Assembly (NCBI GenBank): GCA_029783825.1 | Contig: JAREIK010003356.1 | Location: forward strand, 1,125,516-1,189,515 | DNA length: 64,000 bases | DNA from: Sapria himalayana | Taxonomy: Eukaryota; Streptophyta; Magnoliopsida; Malpighiales; Rafflesiaceae | Direction: 5' to 3' | Part shown: piece after piece, positions 25,722-36,508 of the stretch | Position numbering within the stretch: the stretch's first letter is position 1 | Layout of the letters: every line of letters starts with the position of its first letter | The notes under the pieces: model-generated | What the model was told of the DNA's origin: nothing | Seen by the model: only the letters and a program-made list of their open reading frames with translations | Databases searched by the model: none | Program-made: the position numbers and the translations under genes

Positions 25722-27061
25722 TAGTTTCATGTGTAACTTTAAAAATACATAATGTATATAGGTATGTGTGTGTTTGTGTGAGTGTATAATAGTATTTGCA
25801 TGCATACAAATATATACACACTACTTTTAAAATGTAGATACATGTGTGAATATATACAAAAGTACAAAAATGTGCATGTTGATATATAATGTATAGTAAT
25901 GTATATGGATGTATAAATGTATGTGTGTGTAGCGTAGTGTATATGCACATATATATTTATGCATATATATGTAAATATCAACATTAAATTTGTGAAGAAA
26001 AATAATTGAGCACATAAATATTAACATGTTCGACAAATACGTGAGAGGATGAGCAAAAAGTGACAATATTGTAAGATACTACTAATCTCCCATCTATAAT
26101 ACTTTGCCTCAAATTTTGATCAAAACACTACTTGCAATGATAAAGTTCATTCAATACTACATACTATGGAGTTACATTTTAATTCAATATTATAATTTGT
26201 TCAAATAAAAAAATCTATCTAATATCCTCTTCAACAACTCTTCTATCTTCCTTTTCTAGTCTTGATAAGCTATTTTTAATTTTTATTTTATGTACATTTC
26301 TTATCTAATATATCTAGTTCAAACTATTATAATAGTAAAATTCAGCATATCAATCTAGGCCAGACATCTTTATTTTCTATGAGATATTTGATTATAGAAT
26401 ATTGAGTATATACTATGACATTGGTTCCCACTAAATATGATATTAACTTGCCAAAAGAAAAGATTGTTGATACAAGTTCTTTCTCTATAGTGTTATAATT
26501 CAATTGGGCATTTGAGAGCGTGTTGTTACCATAGTATATGATAACTATTTATAAATATTTGTATAATTATATAAAACTTTTCATAATTATATTTAACTAT
26601 ATTTGTAACTATGTAAACTATTTTTATAACTATATTAATAACTATATATACCTATTTTTAACTATATAATATTATATAACTATATGTGTAATTCTATATA
26701 ACTATATTTTTAACAAAATATATCATATGTTTAATAATTTACAACTACATATAATTGTATTTTACTAAATGTATAACTATAAAAATGTTATATATAACTA
26801 TATCTTTAACTACATACATATTTATAACTATATATGTATTACTATATATAAATATTTGTATAACTATGTAATACTCTATATAATTAAATAAAACTATATA
26901 TGTATCTATCTATACATGTATGTATTCATATATTAAATTTATATATTTATTTATAACTTTTTATATATTTATGTATAACTACTTTTATCTACTTGTATGA
27001 ATATATCTATATATAATTATATGTTTTACTATATAACACTATTTTTAATTATATATACTAT
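24440..27061 (+). repeat. AT-rich segment duplicated from or to E1 (13858-16434)
   Basis: Collinear with E1 from CATATCATTCATCTAATTC near 24516 through to the ARF insertion site. CA/TG microsatellites at about 25509-25538 and 25650-25705 are longer than in E1. It includes the second gypsy RNase H remnant and the satellite leading to ARF copy B. Confidence 0.85.
26220..26530 (-). pseudogene. Ty3/gypsy RNase H remnant, copy B
   Basis: Same remnant as copy A in E1 and at the same position relative to the ARF insertion. The minus strand still encodes the pieces matching YTTTEKEL, the KVI.YT region and an E.KDV.P-like end. More indels are present than in copy A, for example around 26495-26505, and no long open frame survives. 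It was inherited with the duplicated segment and is not an independent insertion. Confidence 0.7.
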
Positions 27062-27078
27062 AGGTATAAGAACATGTA
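27062..27078 (+). repeat. Left target-site duplication of ARF retrocopy B
   Basis: AGGTATAAGAACATGTA, one mismatch from the right copy at 27980-27997. It is the same target sequence as in E1, so both loci descend from one insertion. Confidence 0.8.
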
Positions 27079-27192
27079 GAGGTTGACCTCACTCTCTGGT
27101 GACTATCTCTTGAGGTATATTGATTTTGTTTCTTTCTCTCATTAGATGTATTTACTGCCATATGACAAATGGATTGAGATTTAGTGGAAGAA

Positions 27193-27738
27193 ATGGGGTT
27201 GATGTTCACAAAGCTATTCAGTAGGCTATTTGCCAACAAGGATATGCAGATTTTGATGCTAGGTCTTGATACTGGCAATAAGACAACCATTCTGTATAAG
27301 TTGAAGCTTGGTGAAATTGTCACCACAATTCCTACTATTGTCTTCAAATTAAAGACTATTGAATGCTAAAACATCAATTTTTCTGTGTGGGATGTTGGAG
27401 GTCAAGAAAAGATTCACCCTTTTTGGAGAAATTACTTCTAAAATACCCAATGTTTCATATTTGTGGTGGACGACAATGACATAAATTGTTTTGTTGAAGC
27501 CAGAGATGAGTTGCATAGGTTTCTAAACGAGGAAAAGCTTCTAAATGTAGTTTTGCTGGTGTTTGCCAATAAGCAAGATCTTTTCAATGCTATGGATGCA
27601 GCTAAAATTAGTGACAAGCTAGGACTTCACTCTCTTTGCCAATGCCATTGATACATTTAGAGCTCCTATGCTATCTTTGGCAATGGCCTTTATAAGGGTC
27701 TTGATTGGCTTTCCAATTATATTGTTAGTAAGTCATAA
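27193..27738 (+). pseudogene. ARF1: ARF1-type small GTPase processed pseudogene, copy B
   Basis: It starts [20 protein letters not shown]. The ATG at 27193 is chosen over the in-frame GTG at 27184 because plant ARF1 begins MGL.FTKLF, with Gly2 as myristoylation site. A single frame runs 546 bases, the exact ARF1 length, and shows [54 protein letters not shown] and GLDWLSNYI. Unlike copy A there is no frameshift. Instead there are four stops, at 27367, 27439, 27649 and 27658. Switch II (DVGGQ) and NKQD are intact, but the P-loop reads GLDTGNKTT, with the essential last Gly lost as in copy A. Copies A and B share Met4 and the LFANK spelling, so they share a common ancestor after retroposition. 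Confidence 0.92.
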
Positions 27739-27979
27739 ACAATTTTAGCAGGATGAGACAAACTTTGTTGACATATCTGGATGTGGATCTAATCTTTCCT
27801 ACTTTGTCTGAGTTTTGTTCTATTATGTGGATGACATCATCTATTTCTATGGGGATTCAAATTATATTTATATTTATATATTGCACTCCTGAAATACAAG
27901 ACCTCATTTACTTTGCACTAATCTATTGTAAGCAGAGCTTGTTTGTTTTCTGTTTTGTCTTTTTGTCATTGGATCCCAA

Positions 27980-27997
27980 AGGTATAAGAACATATAA
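27980..27997 (+). repeat. Right target-site duplication of ARF retrocopy B
   Basis: AGGTATAAGAACATATAA, identical to both duplications of copy A. It continues into ACTATAAATAATTG, the normal satellite sequence. Confidence 0.85.
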
Positions 27998-29040
27998 CTA
28001 TAAATAATTGTCTTTGACTAAATGTACAACTATAAAATAATATACATAACTAAAATTAAAAAATATAATTAACATATATTTAATATACATTTTTATATTT
28101 TAGTATATAAAAATGTATTTTACTATATATATACCTATATATAACTATATCTATACATATATAAAATTAAATGAAAATATATATATACCTCCATGTATAA
28201 ATATAAGTATAACTATATGTGTAACTATATGTTTAACCACATATAATTATATTTATAATTATATGTGTAACAACATACAACATTATTTTAACAATATGTG
28301 TATAACTATATATAAATATTTATATAACTATATATAAATATTTGTATAACTATATATAAATATTTGTATAACTATATATAAATATTTTAATAACTATAAA
28401 ACACTCTATATAATTAAATATAACTATATTAGTAACTATGTATACATATATATAAATTTATATATTTCTTTATAACTTTATATATTTATATATAACTATT
28501 TATATGAATATATCTATATATAACTATATGTTTAACTATAAAAAAAATATTTACAGCTATATTTATTATATGTATAATAACATATAACTATAAATAATTA
28601 TATCTTATTATATGTATAACTTTAAAAGATTTATACATAACATAATTTAAATATATAATTTACAACTTATATTTAATATACACTTGTATATATTAGTATA
28701 TAAAAATGTATTTTATTTTATCATACCTATACATAACTATAAGTATAATTATATAAAATTATAAAATAATATATATATACCTACATGTATAAATATAAGT
28801 ATAACTATATGTGTAACTATATGTATAACCACATGTAACTATATTTATATTTACATGTATAACAACATGCAACATTATGTTTAACTATATGTGTATAAAT
28901 ATATATAAATATTTGTATAACTATATAACACTCTATATAATTAAATATAACTATATTTGTAACTATGTATACATATATGTAAATCTATATATTTGTTTAT
29001 AACTTTGTATACATTTATGTATATCTACTTATAATTACTT
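27998..29040 (+). repeat. AT-rich satellite of about 590-bp units, E2 copy
   Basis: The anchor ACTATAAATAATT falls at 27997 and 28587. Unit content matches 17373-19000 in E1. A short tandem expansion of ATAACTATATATAAATATTTGT lies at about 28310-28390. The array stops abruptly at about 29040 and resumes at about 30146. Confidence 0.8.
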
Positions 29041-29041
29041 G

Positions 29042-29471
29042 GACCTAAGGATCAATGCAAAACAGCCTCAGAAATTAGGTATGATTTGGATGATAGCTAT
29101 CATACACAACTTTCTTTTTCTTTATAAAACTAATGTATGCTGATAAAATATTATTAAAATTTGAAACATGTAATCATATCACAATGTTCCTATAAAAATG
29201 AAAGTATTATAAGCTCCAATTTATTTAACAATTTACATCCTCAGTTCATTGGGTACACTCTGGAAAGCTACATGAGTTGATAATGAAATCATACATATCT
29301 CATGAGTTTGATATTGCTTAATATGAGAAATTGGAGCTATGGATCAATGCAAACCAACCTTAAAAATCAGGAATGATATTGATGATAGCCATCACAAACT
29401 GCTTTCTTTTTCCTTATTAAACTAATGAATGCTGAAAAAATGATCATAAAATTTGAAACTTGTAATCATAT
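29042..29471 (+). repeat. Direct repeat pair of about 138 bp
   Basis: 29042-29178 and 29333-29471 are two diverged copies, each beginning near GGATCAATGCAAA and ending near GAAAC.TGTAATCATAT. The starts are 291 bases apart. Both carry CTTTCTTTTTC and AACTAATG.ATGCTGA. Origin unknown. The stretch to about 29640 shows no recognisable gene. Confidence 0.75.
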
Positions 29472-29639
29472 TAGGTTCGCTATTATGTTTCTTTCAAGGC
29501 TATTTTATAAACTTATTTAGACTATTATGCAGTTCTATTTAATATTTCTTATCATCAAGTTTGTGCTTTGCTTATTCACTTGATATCTACATGAAAACAT
29601 CTTTCGAGTAACCAAGTAATTTTATACATGGAACTTGAT

Positions 29640-30010
29640 TGAGTATATATGTACATATATTATATGTACATATACATATATAATGGTATATATGTATAAG
29701 TATTTACTAGTATATATGCACATACTTGTACTTATATACTCTGTAGTGTAAATGTACATACATGTACATATATACTATAGTGTATATGTATACATATATA
29801 TATTTTCATATACACTATAGTGTATATGTACATTTATTGAGTATATATGTACATATAAATACTTGTACATGTATAACAGTATATATGTACATATACATAT
29901 ATACCAGTGTATACATATATACTCCTATATATGTATATGTACATATATATCAGTATATATATCCATATATATTATAGTATATATGTACAAATATATTATA
30001 GTATTATATA
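29640..30010. repeat. TATATAC/GTACATATA dyad array
   Basis: Degenerate units such as GTATATATGTACATATA alternating with ACTATAGTGTATATGTAC, nearly palindromic. Open frames of the [14 protein letters not shown] type across it are compositional. Non-array sequence without recognisable features follows to 30145. Confidence 0.75.
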
Positions 30011-30145
30011 TTAATGACATTAAGATTTGCAAAATCATGACATAGAGTTTTTAGTGATGTAGAATTTAGCATGGTTTGCATTAAATCAAAATTTTGCAAG
30101 GTTTGTAGTAATCTAAAACTCTTCATATATTATATTTGATACTAA

Positions 30146-30460
30146 ACTATATGTGTATACCTATATATAAATATTTGTAAAACTATATAAACTCTATATA
30201 ATTAAATATAAGTATATTTTTAATTATATATACATATATGTATATATATATATATATGTAAATTTATATATTTGTTTATAACTTTGTATATATTTATGTA
30301 CAACTACATATAACTTCTTGTATGAATATATCAATATATAACTATATGTTTAACTATATATAACTATATGTTTAACTATATATAACTATTTATAACTATA
30401 TATACTATATGTATAATAACATATAAATATAAATAATTGTATCTTACTATATGTATAACT
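30146..30460 (+). repeat. Resumed AT-rich satellite
   Basis: Matches the 540-590-bp satellite again, from AACTATATGTGTATA to TATGTATAATAACATATAAA and ATAAATAATTGTATCTTACT. The latter is another uninterrupted version of the ARF insertion site. The 1.1 kb between 29040 and 30146 therefore lies inside the array. Confidence 0.7.
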
Positions 30461-31454
30461 ATAATAACATTTTACATTTAGATTAGGGATTAATCATCTA
30501 TAAAAATAAAAAAATAAAATTTATGATTAATTAAAAAAATTATTTAAATATTAAGAAAATAAGTATTTTTGTTTAATGAAATTATGATTATGAAGTATCT
30601 GAAGATGATAACTTTTTAATTCAAATTTGATAGATGTAAGTTATAGGTTAGCTTGTCGAAATGAGTCTTTATAACCTGTTAAAATACTTAGACATCAATT
30701 ATTGTTCTACTTTTTTTAGAGGACATGAAGAATCTAGATGCATTGAGTTTACAAAAATTATATAAAATTTTTTTCGTGATATCTAAAATGTCTCGTGATT
30801 AGCTGATCTTTACTATGTTTAGTGTATATTAAAATCTATCGTATTTATGATTGTGAATATGATTTTAGATATGAAAATCAAATTACAATCAATAATATTG
30901 AAATTTGTTATGATAGAAAGATTAAGATAATACATAGATGAGTCTTGAAAATTAAATTCATACATTACAAAAAAATACATATGATGATGTATATGATAAA
31001 ATTTAAAGCTGTATATATCATAACAGTTAGATTGAAAATGATGTTATAATTTTTATCATTTTATGACTTAATGATTTGTAATATTTTTTTTGTTTTAGTT
31101 TTATTTGGAAAGATTATGTTACCATATTTTATTTTAATAAGTATTAATTATAATTTTAATTTAAATAATTTTTTTAATGTTTTTTTAATTCATAATTTTA
31201 AATTTTCTATATACTAGGTATGTGTGTATATATTTTGTATTTACATTATGTATACATGTATCTACACAATAATTTCTATCTATATACAACATGTATATGT
31301 ATATATTCAATATGAGTGTATATACACATTGTATGTACATTCTATATACATTATGTATGTATTTTGTATATTATAATACACAATACTTATATTATGTGTA
31401 TATATAGATACACATAACAATTCACAGATCTGTGTTATGTATAATATATTGATA
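30461..31454. other. AT-rich E2 interior without recognisable features
   Basis: No gene, no clear repeat shared with the other islands. An ACATTACAAAAAAATACATATG stretch near 30962 resembles a transposon end only superficially. From about 31200 there are GTATATA/TACATATA-rich patches similar to the TATATAC arrays but too degraded to delimit. Confidence 0.4.
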
Positions 31455-31690
31455 TAATGCTGCCATCATGCTCAGCACTTGCCACCTACACTCACTATCC
31501 ATGGGACATGGCCCATGATAGTCCAGGGTCTAGGGCCTGGGCCCTTGTGAGGTGGACCAGGTGCCATGGAAAAGCCCTGATTAGGGCATGCATGGCTCTC
31601 CTGGTTAAGACCCAGGCTATTCTGGGTAGGGCACGTGTCGTGCCAAACAATAACCATTCTCATCACAATTGTTGGCAAAGATTTTCATGA
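31455..31690. other. GC-rich insert of unknown origin in E2
   Basis: About 235 bases at roughly 55% GC in otherwise very AT-rich DNA, rich in GGCC, CCTGGGCCC and CATGGGACATGGCCC-like short inverted motifs. Open frames on both strands are compositional and match nothing I recognise. Such GGGCC/GCCC-rich patches occur near the ends of some plant hAT and Mutator-like elements, but no ends are visible. Compare the island at 62125-62575. Confidence 0.4.
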
Positions 31691-32439
31691 GAACTATCTG
31701 GAGTATCTTAATTTCTTTTTTCTATGAAGTTTGAGGTGATGAATATATATAATATTCATTATATTTATTGCATAATTTTAATTTATGTATTTTTATTTCA
31801 CTTGTATCAAGTATAGGTAGTGTAGTGCTTATATTGATGGCAGGCTCCAAACACTTTTATTTTTGTTCTTTAATAAAAACATAAGGTGTCTTTGGGCAGT
31901 CTCCAACATATTAGCTGAAATGATGGTGGTGGTGGTATTATCACTTTTATTTCTCCCATTTTATATCATGTTCAATAATATAAATACATGCATTTAGGTG
32001 CATGATTCTTAATGCAACCAAACCTATAAAAGAGTCAAAGTACAATGCCACACAGAAGAAGAAATACATGATGAAAATTTATCTTCGAGAGCATGTTAGA
32101 TTTATAAGATAGAAAGCATGTTGTGATTGAATTAGCATCAAGGTCATTAGAGATTTTATTATTTTTTTTGGCACGTGTTATATTTTTGTTATGTTTTGAA
32201 AGATAAAAATTCTATTTGTCTGGACATGTACTGTTCTGATTTTCACTAGGCAACTTTTTTTATTTTCTATTTGTCAATTGGTTTTCGTAAAGTCGGAAGC
32301 CTTTGCAATTTGTTAATGATACTAGGTTTCTACTTACCATGCAGAGTTGGATGTTCTAGCAATGCAATACTAGGCCTCATGTGCTAGCTCTTGTGGTGTG
32401 TTGATATTTCTTTTCAGTCATGTGGCTCATGACATGCAC
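31691..32439. other. Low-copy E2 interior, possible gene-derived sequence
   Basis: Moderate composition, a (TGG)n microsatellite near 31925, and exon-like stretches around 32030-32100 without a recognisable product. It occupies the place where E1 carries the SmF exon, but I could not find a convincing SmF reading here. Confidence 0.3.
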
Positions 32440-33110
32440 TGTATATGTACAAGTATATAAGTATGAATATACTTGGTATATACAAACGTATATAATGAGT
32501 ATATACGTAGGTATATAATGAGTATATACATAAGTGGGTGCATATATTTATTTGTAGACATGTATATATTGTCATACATACACGCCCATTCACACACACA
32601 CACATGTTTGAATATGTAATTGCTTGAGCTGGTCGAGTCATCATCATGCATTGCTTACTGATGCATGTCATAAAAGTCATGCATATTAGACCTTTCCCAA
32701 ACTGTGGCATAATGATATTTCTTATATAGGCCAGCTTGGCAGACATAGGTTGGTCTTAATTTTTTTAGTAATTATGTAGATATGCAATTATCACATGGTA
32801 CAAATGTATGTATGAAGAAATAAGTTTTCTTGCTGTAGGCACTACAATGATTAGTTATAATTATACTATGTCTTAGGATGATGATAATGATGCTTGTGTA
32901 GTGTCGTGTAATTTTATTACATCTCACAAAACTGTATTCAATTGGAAGGAAAAATGTATCATTACAGGATTTTTACAGGCAGCAAGTGCCAAGAGGAATA
33001 TCGGGTCCTGTTTAGGGAGAAGCAGCTCACCACCACATCAAAAACTCGCTCAATCTCAAAATAAATGGTTGGTCGAGAAGTATATCAATCTAGCATCATT
33101 GTCAGCCCCA
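32440..33110 (+). repeat. Segment paralogous to 19911-20724 of E1
   Basis: Short TATATAC array, then the same landmarks as E1, ending in an exon-like frame. After an acceptor-like TTTTTACAG (ending about 32979) the frame reads AASAKRNIGSCLGRSSSPPHQKLAQSQ, longer than in E1. Because E1 and E2 both keep RNIGS and QKLA, this may be a captured exon, but the protein is not recognised. It runs into the GGN tract. Confidence 0.5.
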
Positions 33111-33383
33111 ATTTTATTATCAGCAGCAGCAGTGGTAGCGACAGCGATAGCAGTAGTAGCAGTAGTGGCATCGGCAGTGACAGTAGCAGCAGTAGTGGCG
33201 TCGGCAGCAGCAGCGGCAGCTGTAATAGGGGTAGTGGAACCGGTAATGGCAGCATCAGTAGCGATAGTGATAGTAGCAGTGGTGGTAGTGGCGGCGGCAA
33301 TAATGGTGGCGGCAATAGTAGTGGCGGCGGCAGCAGCAGTAGGAGCAATAATAGCAGTGGCGTCAGCAGCAGTAGCAACAGAA
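33111..33383 (+). repeat. GGN trinucleotide tract, E2 copy
   Basis: About 270 bases of AGCAGCAGTGGTAGCGACAG-like triplets. Alternative frames read poly-Ser/Gly or poly-Ala/Val, and the minus frame poly-Leu/Pro, all compositional. It has the same position relative to the upstream segment as in E1. Confidence 0.85.
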
Positions 33384-33394
33384 AATGTTGTATA

Positions 33395-33540
33395 TACTTA
33401 CGTATATACACACATATATGACTACAGTATTATATGTACATATATACTGAGTATATACGTACACAGTATATATGTACATATACTACTATAGTAATATATG
33501 ATCATATACACTATAGTATATATGAACATATATACTACAA
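33395..33540. repeat. Short TATATAC array
   Basis: TATATACTGAGTATATACGT-type units between the GGN tract and the first copy of the 300-bp direct repeat. Confidence 0.65.
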
Positions 33541-33850
33541 TATTATATATTTATCAAAACATAACTTTTTAATTTGTTTTTTTTATTTTATTCACTGATT
33601 TAAATTTCGTATAGATATGGTACCTCATTGTTCTCCATATGATGTTTGTATAAGTGAGGGATTTTTTATTAGATATGATGCACCATGACTCGGACAGCTT
33701 TGTAGCAGTAGAAAGATGGTGATCGGAGGAGCTGAGGAAGAGAAAGCAACATCAATGCACTGATAGATTATACTTTATGCACTATTAGTAGATACATTGA
33801 TGAATAAGATGTAATAAAATTTTGTTATATCTTTGTTTTAAATATGTAAG
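33541..33850 (+). repeat. Direct repeat, left copy (pairs with 35311-35610)
   Basis: Aligns with 35311-35610 throughout: TTTATCAAAACATAA, AAATTTCGTATAGATATGGT, ACTCGGACA, GTAGAAAGATG, GGATAGATTATA-type and GTAGATACATTGATGAATAA. The right copy leads directly into the E2 terminal repeat and the left one into low-copy sequence. The spacing of about 1770 bases includes the large TATATAC array. Confidence 0.85.
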
Positions 33851-34369
33851 ACAAGGGTTGCTTAGATTGCAGTTATTCAAAATTATTATTCTAATAATTT
33901 ATTCATCATATTGTGTTGCACATTAGCATGGTGGAGTGCTCCATTTTTCTAGGTTCAAGTTTCTTATTTATTTGTTAATGGTTACTACTACAGATGACCA
34001 GTCTATATTTCATCTACCAGTTCTTTAGCTTGTCAGCTCAGTCATGGCGAGGCAGAGCAACCCCCTTATAAGCCTTGGGACTGGCAGAGAGTTCTGGTTG
34101 TGGGGAGGCAAGATACGAACTTTGATGCCCCAAGCCTGGCTCGTGGCTCGTCTTCTTGGTTTTTCTTTAATAGTTTTTAAAGATATTTTCTAAAATTTAA
34201 ATAATCTTCGTATTTCATATTTATGTTGATAACAAAGTTTTCTATCATCTTTATGATGTATAAATGAGATCATACTAATTTGTTGCAATTTTGTGTCATC
34301 TTTGTGAAGTATAAATGGGATAATACTAATTTGTTGTAGGTTTGTGTCATCTGAGGTTATGTGATTATA
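33851..34369. other. Low-copy segment with a 63-bp tandem repeat
   Basis: A patch at about 34040-34170 (GGCGAGGCAGAGCAACC..., CCTTGGGACTGGCAGAG) is GC-richer and may be gene-derived, but no product is recognised. At about 34246-34365 a 63-base unit (TCATCTTTRTGA.GTATAAAT to ACTAATTTGTTG) is repeated about two and a half times. The last copy continues into GTGATTATATATATGTACA, which matches the start of the TATATAC array of E1. Confidence 0.5.
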
Positions 34370-35300
34370 TATATGTACATATAATACTATAGTATAAACA
34401 TACATATATACTGTAGTATATAGTGCATATATACTGAGTATATACGTACGTATATATCAAGTACATATATACTTAGTATATACATGCATATAAACTTAGT
34501 ATATACGTGCATATATACTCAGTATATATGTGCATATATACTTGGTATATGCATACGTATAAACTCAGCATATACGTACTATAAACTCAATATATACATA
34601 CATATATAATCAGTACATACATACGTATATACTTGGTATATACGTACATATATACTCAATATATACACACATATATGCTGTAGTATATAAGCACGTATAT
34701 AATAAGTATATAAATGTATATACTATAGTATATGTACATATAATACTGTAGTATTAAATATAAATATATACTTAGTATATACATATATTTATACTCAGTA
34801 TATATGTGCATATAAACTTTGTATATACATGCATATATACTCACTATATACGTGTGTATATACTTGGTATATACGTACTATATACTAGGTATATACGTAT
34901 GTATTTACAGAGTACATACCTAAGTATATACTCGGTATATATGTAGTATATACTTGGTATATATGTACTATATACTCAGTACATACATACATTATACTCG
35001 GTATAAACGTACTATATACTCTGTATATATATAAAGATATACTCGGTATATACATACGTATATACTAGGTATATACGTACATATATACCCAGGATATACG
35101 CACTTATATACTACAGATAATGTACATATAATACTGTAGTATTATATGTATATATAATATTGTAGTATTAAATGTACGTATATATCGAGTATATATGTAC
35201 TCAGTATATATGTACACAGTACATATAATACTGCAGTATATATGTAGATATACTGTAGTAATTTATGTAACGAGTGAAATCTTTGTATATATGTACATAT
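34370..35300. repeat. Main TATATAC dyad array (about 0.93 kb)
   Basis: Around 30 or more degenerate units of the type ACTCGGTATATACGTACATA or ACTTAGTATATACATGCATA. Each unit contains short palindromes (GTATATAC, GTACATATAC), so the array can fold on either strand. It is the largest of the five such arrays in the window. Confidence 0.8.
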
Positions 35301-35310
35301 ATACTATAGT

Positions 35311-35610
35311 ATTATATATTTATCAAAACATAAATTTTTTTATGTATATATTTTGATTTTATTGGCTTGTTTAAATTTCGTATAGATATGGTACCGCATT
35401 GTTCCCCATATGAAGCTTATATAAGAGAAGAGATTTTTCACTAGAGATGACGAATCATAACTCGGACAACTTTGTCTTAGTAGAAAGATGTTGATCAAAG
35501 GAGCGGAGAAAAGAAAGCAATGTCAATGCACGGATAGATTATAATTTATGCATTGTCGGTAGATACATTGATGAATAAAATGAAATACAATTTTGTTATG
35601 TTTTTGTTTG
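35311..35610 (+). repeat. Direct repeat, right copy (pairs with 33541-33850)
   Basis: See the left copy. Its final part (ATTCATCAAT.TATCTA when reversed) is also part of the long terminal inverted repeat of E2. The duplicated unit at 33541-33850 is therefore a piece of the terminal region copied inward. Confidence 0.8.
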
Positions 35611-36275
35611 ATTTATGTAAATTATTGAATCAGAATAATTAATTAAATGATTTTATTTTTTGTTAATTATAAATTATTGTTTATAGTTTTAGTTTTAATT
35701 CAATTTAATATAAAAATATTAACTTATTTAATTAAATATTTTGAAAAATAAAAAAAATTTCTGAAAATAGTTTTGGAATGAAAATAGCTAGGGAATTTTC
35801 TATTGCTAATTTAGCTAGGGAATTTTCCCTTGCTAATTTAGGTAGAGAATTTTCCTTTACTAATTTAGATAGAGAAATTATTATTTTAGCTAGAGATATT
35901 ACCGTCACTAAAACTTTGGCTAGTGACTATTTTCCTCTCTAATTTTTAGCGATGAGCACTTTAGATTAGGAAAGCTTCTGTCATCATATAAGTTTAGTGA
36001 CGGAAAAGCCCCAGTTAGCTTTGGAATCTTCCCTTGCTAATTTAGCTAGAGAATTTTTACTTATTAATTTAGCTAGGAAAATTAATATTTTAGCTAGGGA
36101 TATGTCTGTCACTAAAATTTTAGGTAGTGACTCTTTCCCTCGCCAATTTTTAGCGACGATCACATTAGATTGGGATCGTTCCATCATTAATCTGTCGTTA
36201 TATCACATTTAGTAATGGAAAATGCCCATTTAGCTAGGGAATTGTCCCTAGCTATATGAGATTTTTCTTGTGGTG
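35520..36275 (-). repeat. E2 right terminal inverted repeat with subterminal repeats
   Basis: The end read inward is CACCACAAGAAAAAT. From 35790 to 36250 it holds many GCTAGGGAATTTTC and TTAGCGACGA motifs. A block of about 203 bases is duplicated in tandem: GTCACTAAAACTTTGGCTAG (about 35902) and GTCACTAAAATTTTAGGTAG (about 36108) mark the copies. Similar subterminal arrays in En/Spm elements are transposase-binding regions. Confidence 0.75.
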
Positions 36276-36508
36276 ATCATTCTTTTGGCACTTTTGTATC
36301 ATTTCTTATATTTAAATAGACGTCATTTTATGATTATTATATTTATTTAGATCTGTGCAAATATTAGATTAATACCTGAGTGATATATTCTATGGAATAC
36401 TACTCTAAATTATTCCAACTCAAGTATTAATATTCAAGGGTGATATTAATACATTAAGACTAAAATGAAGGGTTACTAATATAGATATTAATTTAACACT
36501 TGAGTATT
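36276..36508. other. AT-rich gap between E2 and LTR-like piece
   Basis: No gene or clear repeat. Contains several ATTAATA and CTTGAGTATT-like stretches. Confidence 0.3.

Larger units (their letters stand above)
23351..36275. mobile_element. E2: about 12.9-kb CACTA-like element with long terminal inverted repeats
   Basis: The right end read inward is CACCACAAGAAAAAT and the left end is TATTACAAAAAAATT, both variants of the CACTACAAGAAAT end of plant CACTA elements. Similarity between the two ends, in inverted orientation, continues for more than 500 bases, through GCTAGGGAATTT-type subterminal repeats and then an AT-rich stretch. Inside are modules shared with E1: the gypsy remnant, ARF retrocopy B, the 540-590-bp satellite, TATATAC arrays and a GGN tract. 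No transposase reading frame was found, so it would be non-autonomous. Flanking triplets (TAT left, ATC right) do not match as a target duplication, so ends may have been altered after insertion. Confidence 0.65.

Noticed and set aside
25624..26066. Minus-strand frames rich in His, Thr, Tyr, Cys and Val
   Set aside because: They translate CA/TG and TATA microsatellites. No conserved domain.
30955..30990. Internal CACTA-type end near ACATTACAAAAAAATAC
   Set aside because: No subterminal GCTAGGG or GCGACGGA motifs follow on either side, so the match is probably chance in AT-rich DNA.
31457..31690. 77-codon frame in the GC-rich patch, with an opposite-strand 68-codon frame
   Set aside because: Both strands open together, typical of a short GC-rich stretch. 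No recognisable domain.
32340..32420. Possible second copy of the SmF exon in E2
   Set aside because: A CCATGCAG acceptor-like site and a TGTTCT match are present, but no frame gives CNNVLY or RGVPE.
32901..33491. 196-codon plus-strand frame with long Ala/Val stretch
   Set aside because: Most of it is the GGN tract. Overlapping frames read equally well as poly-Ser/Gly or poly-Leu/Pro. Only the first part (RNIGS...QKLA) is kept as a possible exon.
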